64,000 bases of DNA from Liriodendron chinense (lineage: Eukaryota > Streptophyta > Magnoliopsida > Magnoliales > Magnoliaceae): NCBI GenBank assembly GCA_003013855.2, contig ML058484.1, positions 12,780,215 to 12,844,214 on the forward strand, in the 5' to 3' direction. Positions 50,389-60,600 of the stretch are shown here, piece after piece. Below the pieces are notes generated by a model. The model was given only the letters and a program-made list of their open reading frames with translations. It ran no database searches and had not been told where the DNA came from. How positions within the stretch are numbered: position 1 is the stretch's first letter; each line of letters opens with the position of its first letter. The position numbers were made by a program, and so were the translations under genes.

Positions 50389-50814
50389 CCAAGGTGGGGC
50401 CCACAGTGATGTTTTTTCATGAATCCACCCCGTCCATCCGTTTTGGGAGCTCATTTTAGATGCGAAAACAAAAATGAACCGGATCCAAGACTCAAGTGGG
50501 CCTCACTAAAGAAAAAGGTGGGTAGGTAAATTACTACCGTTGAAACCTCCCTGGGTCCACAGTGATGTTTATATGACATCCATACCGTTCATAACGTCAC
50601 TACTACTGGGATGAACTGGAAACACAAATATTATCCTGATTCGAAACTCCTGTGGCTCCACAAATATTTCAACTGTGGACGTTTAATCCTCACGTTTTTG
50701 GCCCACTTGAGTCTTGGATCCTGTTCATTTTTGTTTTCATATCTTAAAATGAGCTCCCAAAACGGAATGAACGGGGTGGATTCATAAAAAAAATTACTGT
50801 GGGCCCCACCTTGG
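50389..50814. mobile_element. GTGGGCCC foldback family, well-preserved 426-bp copy
   Basis: The arms match from CCAAGGTGGGGCCCACAGT to ACTGTGGGCCCCACCTTGG, through GAATCCACCCCGTCCATCCG and CGGAATGAACGGGGTGGATTC. This is among the cleanest palindromes in the window, suggesting a younger insertion. Confidence 0.8.
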
Positions 50815-50835
50815 GGGGGGGGCGTGGATTGGGCG

Positions 50836-51356
50836 GACGCGGATTAGCTACCTTGCTACTGAAGTGACGTCACCATGGCACGTTGGCCTCAGCATGATGT
50901 ATGCGTTGCATCCACACCGTCCATTCAGTTGGAGAGATCATTTTAAGGCATGACTCAAATAATGACGCAGATCCAAAGCTCAAGTGGACCCCACCACAGA
51001 AAACAGTGGGGACAGTGTCATCCACCGTTGAAAACTTCTTAGGCCCAGCATGATGTTTATTTGATATCCAACCTGTTCATAAGTTCACACAGATATGGAG
51101 ATATCAGCTTGATCGAAAACTTCTGTGCCCCTAAGAAGTTTTCAACGGTAAATGTCACTGTCCCTACTATTTTCTGTGGTGGAGTCCACTTGAGCTTTGG
51201 ATCAATCTCATTCTCTGACTCATACCCTAAAATGCTCTCTCCAACTGAATGGATGGTGTGGATATAACACATACATCATGCCGAGGCCCATGTACTATGG
51301 TGACATCACTTTAGTAGCAATGTTCCTACTCAACCTGTCAGTAGCTAATCCACGTC
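50836..51356. mobile_element. GTGGGCCC foldback family, GACGCGGATTAGCTAC-terminal copy
   Basis: GACGCGGATTAGCTACC at the left pairs with GTAGCTAATCCACGTC at the right. CTACTGAAGTGACGTCACC pairs with GGTGACATCACTTTAGTAG. The interior has TGCATCCACACCGTCCATTC and its mirror. Confidence 0.75.
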
Positions 51357-51430
51357 TGGACTGGTACTACCCCCCACCAGAGTGGAGCTAGAGACGAACA
51401 ATCTTATTAAGCACTCCGGGTAAGATCCTG

Positions 51431-51982
51431 CCGAAGTTGAATAGCTACCTCGCGTGACGTCACCAACTTCTGTGGGCCACATCATGATATATGTGTAGTA
51501 TCCAACCGTCCATCCATTTTGAGAGATCATTTTATGGCATTATCTGAAGAATGAGGCAGATCCAAATCTTAAGTGGACCTCACCAAAGAAAACAGTGGGG
51601 ACTGATCTCTTATCATTAAAAACTAATTGGGCCTGCAAAAGTTCTCTATCAAGCTGATATTTGTGTTTTCCCTTCTTCCATATCTTTGTGAACTTACGAA
51701 CAAGTTGGATTTCAAATAAGCATCATGGTGGGCCTAAGGAAGACTTCAACGGCCGGGGGCACTGTCCCTACTTATTTTCTTTAGTGGGTCCACTCGGGCT
51801 TTGGATCCGGCTCATTCTTCAGTTCATGTCCTAAAATCATGTCCTAAAATGATCTCTCAAAATGGATGGACAGATGGACAGTGTGGATACAACACATACA
51901 TCATGGTGGGGCCTACAGAAGTTGGTGACATCACTTCAAGTATTGAGAGAGCTGCTCAAACTGTCAGTAGCTAATCCGCGTC
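51431..51982. mobile_element. GTGGGCCC foldback family, copy adjacent to the previous one
   Basis: The left AATAGCTACCTCGCGTGACG and right GTAGCTAATCCGCGTC correspond to the termini of the 50836-51356 copy. GTGACGTCACCAACTTCTGT pairs with ACAGAAGTTGGTGACATCAC. CATGTCCTAAAAT is tandemly repeated in the right arm near 51825-51850. Confidence 0.7.
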
Positions 51983-52210
51983 AAAAACTAAGGCAGATTG
52001 AAGGCCCAGGTGGACCACACGAAAAATAAACAGTAGGCACTCATGCAATCTCCACCGTTTCAAAATGTGTGGTCTACTGGAGCCTCCAATCTGCCTTCTT
52101 TTCTTTGCTCATGCCCTAAAATGAGTTGTCGAAAAGGACGGGCGGCTTAGATAAAGAATGAATGGACAACGTGGATATAAAACACATATATCTAGGTGGG
52201 CCCCATGGAA
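51983..52210. mobile_element. Partial foldback of a related type
   Basis: AAGGCAGATTGAAGGCCCAG and CTCCAATCTGCCTTCTTTTC are inverted around CACCGTTTCAAAATGTG. The right side continues into the common CATGCCCTAAAATGAG and GGTGGGCCCCATGG. No separate target site was seen. Confidence 0.5.
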
Positions 52211-52854
52211 AAATTGTGGTTGACTCTTTGACTGTACTTAATTTGAAGAATTTGACCGTATGTTGTATGTGACAGTCGAAAAAAGAGCCCATTGTAAAAG
52301 CTTAGTATTTATAACAAGTGGAAATCATTGTAAATATTACCATCACAACAATTTTTAAAGCCCCAATGTAAAAGGAAGTTATTTACAACTGGCATGCTCA
52401 TTCATTGGAAAAACCTTACTTTAAAAAGACAATTTTTTTTTAAAAAGAGATTAGTTTTATTTGTTTTGGTTTGATCAGTGTGAGACCGCTTGCTCTCTTG
52501 GTTTCCTTCACTAATAGGCTTTCCTGGAGAGAGAGAGAGAGAGAGAGAGAGAAAAGAAGCATATGCATCCCTCTCTTTTCTTCAGTAGTTATGTGACTCT
52601 TTAGTATCCTGCGTTTCTCAGTACTCTTTTTCCTCAACCTTCTGCATAACTTGCTCAGCCACTACTTATCTTTGAATGATGTATTCCAATCAAATAACAC
52701 TAGTTGGGGCTACGATAAATTCATTCCACATGTTCCTACAGATGGCATGCATCTTGTACAATTCAGGTAAAATAACAAGTGTCCCTCTTAATTGATTCCT
52801 CTAAAAAGGGTAAAAAATAAGGTACAACAAATATTAGATAATATGTTTTAAGCA
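52211..52854. other. Intergenic; GA microsatellite
   Basis: (GA)n of about 24 bp at 52528-52551. Otherwise AT-rich with no recognised gene. Confidence 0.35.
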
Positions 52855-53295
52855 TCACCCCTCCGTGATAAGGCTGACTAAATGGAAGGCTCTGATTTAT
52901 ACATAACCCTCTGGCTCTATCATATCTTCTCTCAGACTCTAAAGAGTGCGTGAGTGCCTACCCGCTCTCTCTAGCTTCTCCACCGTACATCTGGCACTTA
53001 GATAAATTTATAATTATTTAACTTAGTCCATTACAATTTCCAAGTGGCCCATTTTTCTCGTTTTTTGCTCAACAACTTGACATTTTCTACTGATCAATTT
53101 TCTTACCACCAATGTAATAGATGCTTTGATGTGTTTATTAGTATATAAACATTTATATATTGTCCTCCCAACTCAGCTGCTTAGATTGCCCCACCAGTGA
53201 GGCAGTGCTTCTTTGAGGAGTGAAATTACCTAAATACCCTCACGTTAGTTTATTTATTTATTTTTTAGGTGGCGCATCGAGAATTTGAGGTCCAT
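52855..53295 (+). repeat. Dispersed direct repeat, copy B
   Basis: Same order and orientation as 42350-42750, about 10.5 kb away. Differences include loss of a GTTGGAAATGGGGTCC-type stretch and an insertion of roughly 60 bp near 53165-53225 (CTCAGCTGCTTAGATTGCCC). Confidence 0.7.
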
Positions 53296-53929
53296 GACAT
53301 ATATATCTGACATCCAACTCGTCCAATAAATGCACCAAAACATGATTACTACAGATAGAGAGAAAATATGGTGGATCCAACGATACGATGGACGCCAGAC
53401 CATAAAAACTAACATGCACAGCTTGAAGACATCCAAATTCATTCGTAGCAGTGCATCGGGGCGATTCAATCAGCCAAATCTATTGTTAGGATGGATGTTA
53501 GACACATACCATACCGTATGGTTCCCACAATTCGCAACTTCACTGCCTTTAAAGTAAAACTAACAAAGGGCATTTTGGTACTTTTTTTTTTTTTTTTTTT
53601 TTCCTGAAAGTAGGTCTGGCAACGGCTCATATCATGATCCGACTCTGATCCTATTTAATCCAATTTGGATCAATAATCGGATCAGCGGGTCAGATTTGGA
53701 TCAAAGATTTTAACCGTTTAATATTCAGGTATGATTCAGATCGACCTTAATCCAACTCATTAACGATCCGATTACCAGGACTATAAAAGGAACATTAAAA
53801 AAAAAGCCTAAGTACCTGTTGCAATGAGAGAGAGGGGGCTCCACAAATCGCGGCGGCTATTACAAACGGATAGAGAGAGATGGGAGGCCTGTTAGCTGTA
53901 ACGCTGTTAGCTGCGCAAGGCACCAGACG

Positions 53930-54086
53930 GTCAATTCTTCTTCTTCTTTTCTTTCTTTCTTTCTTTCTCGCAATATTTCTTTCTATTCTTCTTCTTCTTC
54001 TTCTTCTTCTTCTCTTTCTTTCTATTTTTTGTTGTTGCCTGACTAACAAATAAAAAAAAGAAAAAAAAACCTACTTCTTCACAATT

Positions 54087-54131
<45 letters not shown>

Positions 54132-54142
54132 ATGGGAGCATC

Positions 54143-54183
<41 letters not shown>
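53930..54183. repeat. CTT and GA microsatellite cluster
   Basis: CTTCTT and TTTC tracts at 53936-54023 are followed by two long (GA)n runs at 54090-54129 and 54145-54183, each closed by GATCATGGGAGCATCGTG. Lys/Arg- and Ser/Leu-rich open frames on the minus strand are artefacts of these tracts. Confidence 0.8.
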
Positions 54184-54185
<2 letters not shown>

Positions 54186-54186
<1 letters not shown>

Positions 54187-54285
54187 ATGGGAGCATCGTG
54201 TGACTAATGGGGTGTGTGCGTTGTAGCTAATAGGGTGGGTGCGTTGCAGCTAATAGGGTGGGTGCGTTGCATGACTAACCCAAAA
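54186..54285 (+). mobile_element. SINE 3' half with tandem tail
   Basis: It shows CATCGTGTGACTAATGGGG and then three successive copies of TAATxGGGTGxGTGCGTTG ending GCATGACTAACCC. It matches the 3' halves of the SINEs at 25180-25356 and 46974-47181. The box A/box B half is missing, apparently replaced by a GA microsatellite. Confidence 0.7.
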
Positions 54286-54702
54286 ATAACGAGCTCAAAA
54301 TTGCTGCAGATCCAAATCTCAAGTGGACCACAATATTTACCATCTAACCTGTTGAATGGTATCCACATGTATTCAAATCGGGTCAGATCGGAGTCGGATC
54401 AGTCGAATTTCAATCGGGTCGGGTTTTGGATCAAATGTTTAAAGATCCATCGGATTTCGGGTCGGAGTCGATCATCCGGATCACAAATCGGGTCAAATTC
54501 GAATCAGCCCCGATCCGCTCCATATTTGATCCGTTGACAACCCTACCTAAAAGGCATCTCCTAGCTCCTTAGAATTTCATGTTGTCCGAGGATTTTTCTG
54601 TAAAATCTAGATTTCTAAAGATTTTTGTGATAGAAATTGCTTAATAAAATGTAATTATGACATTAAATATCTTTTTCAAAATTTAAATTTTTGGTCCATG
54701 CC

Positions 54703-55177
54703 CGATTGCCTACTGACGCTACCAGTAGGTAGTTGCTACTGGTTAGTGTTATGTGGGCCCCACCATGATGTATGTATTTTATCCATGTGGCTCATCCATT
54801 TTGCTAGATCATTTTATGGCATGAACTTAAAAATGAATCAAATCCAAATCTCAGGTGGACCACACCATAGGAAACAATGGTGATTGAATGCCCACCGTTA
54901 AAAACTTCTTGGGGGCCAATTTTTTTTTTAATCAAATATGATATTTATGTTTTCCCTTCATCTAGGTCTGTGTGAACTAATCAACAGGTTGGATGACAAA
55001 TAAACATCACAGTGGGCCGTAAGAAGTTTTTAATGGTGGCGGTTCAATCACCAATATTTTCCTATGGTGTTTTTCACCTGAGATTTGAATCTGCCTCATT
55101 TTTGGGCTCATTCCCCAAAATGACATAGAAAAATAGATGAATGGCACCATAGTAGGGTCCATAGAGTTGGCAATCTG
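54703..55177. mobile_element. GTGGGCCC foldback family, GATTGCC-terminal copy
   Basis: The left CGATTGCCTACTGACGCTACC, with an inner CTACTGGTTAGTGTTATGTG, precedes GGGCCCCACCATGATGTATG. The right arm ends GGTCCATAGAGTTGGCAATC. The right core is shortened (ATGGCACCATAGTAGGG). Confidence 0.65.
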
Positions 55178-55319
55178 CATCCATTTTAGGTGGGGATTAA
55201 TCCGGGAAAGATTTCAACGGTGGGATCCAATTCAACTCGAATTTCAAATTTTGTTTGTTTTTTAAGTTCACGTCTTGGTATAAGTTAGGCACAATGGATA
55301 AATATAGAGTAGGTATGAT

Positions 55320-56090
55320 TAGAGCTGTACATGAGTCGATTCGAGCTTTGCCCTGCTTGTTGCTCGGCTCCACTCGGCCGAGTCGAGTGTGGACCTGCTC
55401 GATCAACAGATCGAGCGAGTTTGAGTTTTCGAGTCCTAAAGTACTGGACAACGCCCAACTGGTCACCAATCAGATAGTTAAAAATAAAAAAAAATGAAAT
55501 GGCCTAAGAGGGAGTTTAAGAAAAAAAAAAAATGGAAGGATGATAGATCTTACCGAACAAGAAAATAAAAAATAGAAAGGTGTGAAATCAGGGATTCAGG
55601 CTGATAGATCAGCTTGAGGGTGGCCGGTGGCGATGGGTGAGCAGATAGGCAACTGGCAGCAAGTTAGCGTCTCAGGACAGTTCGGGGGTGGCCGACCGTC
55701 AAGCTAAGAGAGAGAGGTAGGGAGGGAGTGGGGCCGGTGTGGCTGACCGTCAAGCTTAGTGAAGGAGGGTTACAGTTAGGCAGAGTCGGAGAGAAGGGGG
55801 TGCTCGGGTGGATAGAATATTAGAAATATGATTACAATTTTTTTTTTTTTTTGGTATTTATACTCCGAGTTAATAAGCTGAGTCGAGGTGAGTCAAATTC
55901 AGAGTTCGAGCTAATATTCGAGCCGAGCTGAGTTGAGTGTGGCCATGCTTGGTGCTCGGCTCGAATTCATTCGAGCACCTAAAAAATGACTCGACTCGGC
56001 TCAAACTCACTTCCGATCTAAGTTGAGTTGGGCATTTTCGAGCCAAGTCAAGCGGGTTTTTCGAGCTTACTTGACTCGTGTATAGATCTA
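55320..56090. mobile_element. Mutator-type foldback, TAGAGCTGTACATGAG termini
   Basis: It begins TAGAGCTGTACATGAGTCG and ends GACTCGTGTATAGATCTA. GGTATGAT is duplicated exactly at 55312-55319 and 56091-56098. The arms are rich in TCGGCTCGA words. The centre contains GA-rich, GGTGGCCG-containing sequence. It is the same family as the element at 28829-29403, inserted elsewhere. Confidence 0.75.
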
Positions 56091-56098
56091 GGTATGAT

Positions 56099-57546
56099 AC
56101 TGGCATCAAGGTGTGGTGGTCTCCACAAAGTTTTTAAGTTACTGGAAATTCGCCATCCATTTGAACCATGCATGCAATGGATGGTGCAAGAACTAAAAAA
56201 TCCAATGAACTGTATGGTACATAACATAGTTCTAAACTCAATACTTTTACTTGTAACTCGGCTGAGTCAACTCAACCCAATCGTGTTCTTATATTGTACT
56301 CATACATAGCTTTGAGAAATGCTCTGGTGCTGTCAGATCACTATATATAACTTGTCGTGCTCTTTGTTGCGCATGATTGCTTGGTTACATTAAGTCTATA
56401 CATTGTAAAGGCCGCAATCCGATGGTCCAATCCATCCAATCCATCCTTGCTATGGCCTTATTTTCTATAGCCATGGATACAACTCCTAACTAAGGAAAGT
56501 GATTTTTTTTTTAACAATAATGATCAATCCATGATGGTTTCTAACAAGTAGATGGATAAATTGTGGAATAGACATATTTTGTGTGAATTATCTTGACCAT
56601 TTATATTAAAGATCATTGATAGATTAATGGTTAATATATATTTTTTAGATTATTGTGATGCTTGTATGGTTGCCTGTGAAATGTTCGTTGGAACTAGTGA
56701 ACAGTCTAGATCAATGGATTGGATAGTCCAAGTGTCCTAACATAACTAAAAGCAATTAGGAGCATTATAACTTATATTGCTATGAGATCACTACAACATT
56801 TCTCTATAACTTTTTAAAATATTAATAAATAATAAATAAATTAAGTATTAAATAAATAAATTAAGTATTAAATATGAGTTCAGTTAAGTAAAGACTCACC
56901 TGAGTCTATGAGTTAACCTGACTCAGCAAGATATGCCTTGTGAAAGCAACCAATTCATTCTCAAGGTCATGGAATGAAACATTATGTACTGTGTGACCTC
57001 AAAGTCATCGAATGAATTTACATAATAACACAAAGGAAATACCTCTTTGTGGAATGAACTAAGGCTTGATTAATATGAACCCTTCCTCACTCCTCGTTGG
57101 CATGGAATAGTCCTCTGAGTGGAAGCCGATTCTTACTGATTCTAATGCTGTCAAGGTTGAGATAGTAAAACTTTCTTGGCCCTTAACCTATTGATCAAAA
57201 GATCCAATGATGAAAGAGATTTTTTCCATGATTTTTTAATGGCCCCACTTTTGTGGGGGCATTTAGCTTGAAAGTCACGTTGATTGGATGGTCTTAACTA
57301 TTAGACCATCTTCCACACCAGATTCAAGGTCTCATATAATTTACAAATTCTTTCCCTCGCAGCTCCATTCCAGCTGATTAATTTTAACCAGGATAAAAAA
57401 AAAAAAAAAAAATCCAACAATCCATCCTGATGGGGGAATGTAATAGAAACCTCAGAGATGCTCATTTTACAACTTCATTTGGGTGCAACCAAGAGAGTGC
57501 AGACTGCCACCTAAAGCTACTAGGGCAGACTAAAGTGGTGGCAGAG
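56099..57546. other. Intergenic; contains a relative of the intron 2 MITE
   Basis: Positions 56640-56830 share TCTAGATCAATGGATTGGAT-like and GTCCAAGTGTC words with the MITE at 18686-19196. An AAATAAATTAAGTATT unit is tandemly duplicated near 56845. No coding sequence was recognised. Confidence 0.35.
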
Positions 57547-57760
57547 GCTTTGTGGCGCCAACTGTGATGTATGTGTTTTATATATTAAAAAAAAACATAC
57601 TTGTTTTATATTTTTAAGGCATGAGCTCAAAGTTCTAACATGATGTTAATAATTAATTTGCTAAGGGAAAACACATGTATCAACCCGATTTCTTGTGGTG
57701 TCGCCCACTTATGCCTTGGATCTGCCACCTTTTGGGGCTCATGCCTTAAAATATGATTTG
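57547..57760. mobile_element. GTGGGCCC foldback family, partial copy
   Basis: It shows GATGTATGTGTTTTATATAT, GGCATGAGCTCAAAG, GTGGTGTCGCCCACTTATGC and GGGGCTCATGCCTTAAAAT. Most of the left arm and the whole central spacer are missing. Confidence 0.5.
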
Positions 57761-58199
57761 TTAAAATTGGCCCCAGAAGGCCCCCTTCCAAGACCTTCAG
57801 ATCGGGTAGAATGCAATTTGTCATGTCCTGATCGAGATGGACATGCTTCGATCAGCACCAATGAAAAACCACGACACACAAGTACAGTGTGGGACCCACA
57901 GTAAAAAGGATAAAATCATCATTTGACAAAGGAAATGTTCACTGTGGATCCATGCTTGACACAATAACAGTTACTCAAATTGGATGTTTACACACCCACA
58001 AGAGCCATATACATGGGCACATGTATTACAATGAGCTTTCAATCATCTAAACTACACTATTGACTTTTTTGAATAAAAATTAGCAATTTTAGATCTTAGG
58101 ACCACCACTTTGCACATAGTACTGTCTCACCAGAAAAGTAAAATTATCCAATTTTTAGGTAGAAGATCTAAGTATTAATATTTCCAACCACATGACGTT
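57761..58199. other. Downstream of the protease remnant; no continuation seen
   Basis: The expected second half of an aspartic protease (a second DSG/DTG active site) was looked for on the minus strand and not found. The sequence is AT-rich and unassigned. Confidence 0.4.
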
Positions 58200-58916
58200 T
58201 CACAAAACTCGTGACCGTGTGTGAATGTGTGTGGATTTGCTTACATGTACATGGTCTAGGGTTTTGGTTTTAGTGACAATTTTTATGGTAGGCTCCAGTA
58301 ATTTCATGGCTACAACTGAAGATGATGCAGCAAAGCGTAATGTTAAGACCGCCTTCGTCACTGTGCCATCCCTGTATGTCTCCCTGAATATGCAGACATT
58401 AATGTTGGGCTTGCACCAATTGTCGTTCCATGACAGGCAAGTGATATTGTTGCATGGAACCTTCTTGAATGTTGACGATTTGGAAGGGTCGAACATGGGC
58501 TGATTCATTTTGTAATAGTTTAGGCAAGGTTCACATTGGACCCACATCAACGCGCTGTCTGAGTCGATGATGGCCCACCTCTGAATTGGGGGTGTGCCTG
58601 TGTAGAAGCTCGTCACATACTCACCTATGGTGGGCAGCAGCTGGGCGTTTTGGACATTGATCAACAATGATCTTGATTGATGTGATCGGAAGAATCCGTG
58701 GAGTCGCCGTGGTTTGCGGTGTGAGGCCTTGACGCGATCACGGATAGATATGTGTTTTGGATTGTAGAAGTCGTAGAGAGGGGAGACAGGTTGAATGAGG
58801 GCGACGGCCGTGGAGACGACTTCAGCACGTGGTTGTGATGAGAAGTAAGGTGGGACATGGATGAGGGTGACGAAGAGTACTGCAACTACAGTGGAAGTGA
58901 AGGTGGATGTATGCAT
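58200..58916 (-). pseudogene. Nepenthesin-type aspartic protease, N-terminal half only
   Basis: The 238-codon frame starts at ATG 58916. Residues 1-28 resemble a secretory signal peptide. A propeptide follows with the family-like LIQPVSPLYDFYNP. From about residue 98, GEYVTSFYTGTPP leads into the first active-site region, where the usual DTGSxL is DSDSAL. The Cys-rich nepenthesin insertion is present (QCEPC, FDPSKSSTFKKVPC, NVCIF), then YRDGTVTKAVL, where the flap motif is normally YGDGSxTxG. Family similarity stops near residue 200 and a TGA follows at 58202-58200. The second catalytic Asp domain is absent; full plant A1B proteases are about 430-480 aa. The Gly-to-Asp and flap Gly-to-Arg changes plus the truncation argue for an inactive remnant. 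An unrecognised downstream exon is the main alternative. Confidence 0.72.
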
Positions 58917-59014
58917 GGTGTAAAGCTGTGACTAAGGAAATGAGAAGAAAATGCGACTGTGGAGTGAAAGATGTTATTTTGTTGAGAATGCTTTAAATTT
59001 TACGAATCCTCATG

Positions 59015-59022
59015 TATTTATA
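59015..59022 (-). promoter_or_regulatory. TATA box of the aspartic protease remnant
   Basis: The minus strand reads TATAAATA about 100 bp upstream of the ATG at 58916. That spacing would place initiation about 30 bp downstream and leave a leader of about 70 nt. It suggests the truncation lost the 3' part of the gene while leaving its promoter in place. Confidence 0.45.
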
Positions 59023-59154
59023 ATAGTAGATTACAACAACAGTCTGGATTGAATTAGTCACATATGACTGGCTAGCCATCCGGAGGTAATCGCGGTAGAG
59101 ATGAGGACGTGTTTAACATGGAGAAGAGAATTTTTGCTACACCCACGCCTTAGC

Positions 59155-59415
59155 TATGCCGGTGTAGCAATGACCCCACTGTGATGTATGTGTTGTATCC
59201 ACGCCGTCCATGGCATGATACAAAAAATAAGGAGGATCCAAAGCTCAAGTGGCCCGGCCCCAAGAAGTTTTTAATGGTTGGTGTTGAATCCCCACTACTT
59301 TCTATGCTGCAGGTACACTTGAGCTTTGGATTTGCTTCATTTTTTGTGTCATGCCTTAAAATTATCTCATCAAATGGATGGACAGCATGGATATAAAAGA
59401 TAAATGCATCATGTT
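59155..59415. mobile_element. GTGGGCCC foldback family, short copy
   Basis: GTGATGTATGTGTTGTATCC and the mirrored GGATGGACAGCATGGATATA enclose inverted GGATCCAAAGCTCAAGTGG and CCACTTGAGC-type arms with almost no central spacer. It lies 160 bp upstream of the protease TATA box. Confidence 0.6.
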
Positions 59416-59574
59416 GGGTCATTGTTGTGTTGCAAAAATTTTCATGCATTGATTACGCGGATGACACTGCGGATCCAATATACAAACCTTTCTAGGAAAG
59501 GCTTAATGTATAAAAAGATGCGCAAGGCACATCATGTGCGCCCCTTCCTATTCTCCTTGTATCCAAAATTCAGG

Positions 59575-59925
59575 TCCATAGAAAATTCTGATGGGCCAAA
59601 CCATTTAAAATCATGCCTAAACTTCTAAACTCAGGTTTTGTTGCCCACCTAAGTTTTGGAATAGGAACAATGATATTTAATGTACGTTCATCCTTGTCAG
59701 ATGCGTCTTTTGAATGGATCAGATGGCATATAAAAGAGACGTGGGCCCCATATATAATCTCAATGATTTTTAATAATGAGAGTCCCAATTCAAACTGTTC
59801 CCTTTGGTGTGGCCCACCTGATTTCTGAATCGTGTGATATTTTGGATTCCGAGGAGAAAACTAAGGGGAGAACATGATGGACAGCACGGATGTCATTTAA
59901 ACATCAACGTGGGCTATTTGTAGGT
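59575..59925. mobile_element. Degenerate foldback related to the GTGGGCCC family
   Basis: TTGCCCACCTAAGTTTTGG, GATGGCATATAAAAGAGACG with TGGGCCCC, and GGTGTGGCCCACCTGATTTC are recognisable. The arms are diverged and the boundaries approximate. Confidence 0.4.
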
Positions 59926-60600
59926 TAAGCTTATACCAGATGCGTTTGAATTTGGATCTCGCCCAAGTAATTACATATGGATTGATGATGTATGAGATCT
60001 TTTAGAAAACTAAATCCAGAATTTTCGTTCCAATTAAGGCCCGTTTGGATTGTAGCTTGTAAGTTACTTAAGTTTAGTTACTTATTAAATAAGTCACTTA
60101 TCTTGGTTTCTACTTTTTAAGCAGATAAATAAGCACGTTTGATTCTCAACATTAATAAGTAGCTTTTCCATAGCCTTCTTTTAAAAAACAATTCAATGAT
60201 CCTAAATGAATAAAAGCTAACATATACGTAAAGTTCTACTATTCTCTTGGAAAATTGGAACAACCCACTCAATTACTGGTGGGCCATACACATTCATTGA
60301 TTTCAACGGGCCACACCTACTAGACGAGCAAGGCGTGTCACCTGTTGGGGGCCACTTGCCCAGCAATGTGGTTAAAATTACGATGAGCCTTAGAGGTGGA
60401 CAACACTTATAAAACATATTTATAAAACATATACATCACCGCGGAGCCCACAGTGATCCCCACATTGGCCAACATGACCCGTCAATCTTAGTGTCCCAAG
60501 GAAGATTTAAATGACATGCATTCATTCACACTGTTTCCTAAGGTGCGGTCCAGCCGCCGTGTGAAAAAGGGCCGAAATTCGGCACTCTAAATTCCGTTTA
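59926..60600. other. Intergenic; hAT-like MITE end
   Basis: AAGGCCCGTTTGGATTGTAGC at about 60038 is a typical hAT-MITE terminus, followed by AAATAAGTCACTTAT sequence. No partner end was identified. Foldback words recur at 60430-60560. Confidence 0.35.

Larger units (their letters stand above)
53612..54545. mobile_element. Mutator-type foldback with nested SINE tail and microsatellites
   Basis: The left end TAGGTCTGGCAACGG and right end CCGTTGACAACCCTA are inverted repeats, with GGATCAATAATCGGATC-like and TCGGGTCGGGTTTTGG-like words in the arms. The middle holds CTT and GA microsatellites, the 3' half of a SINE (54186-54285) and a scrap of the GTGGGCCC foldback family (about 54292-54362). The flanks CCTGAAAGT and CCTAAAAGG may be a worn duplication. 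Confidence 0.6.

Noticed and set aside
53795..54188. Arg/Lys-rich and Ser/Leu-rich minus-strand frames of 84-85 codons
   Set aside because: They are produced by CTT and GA microsatellites.
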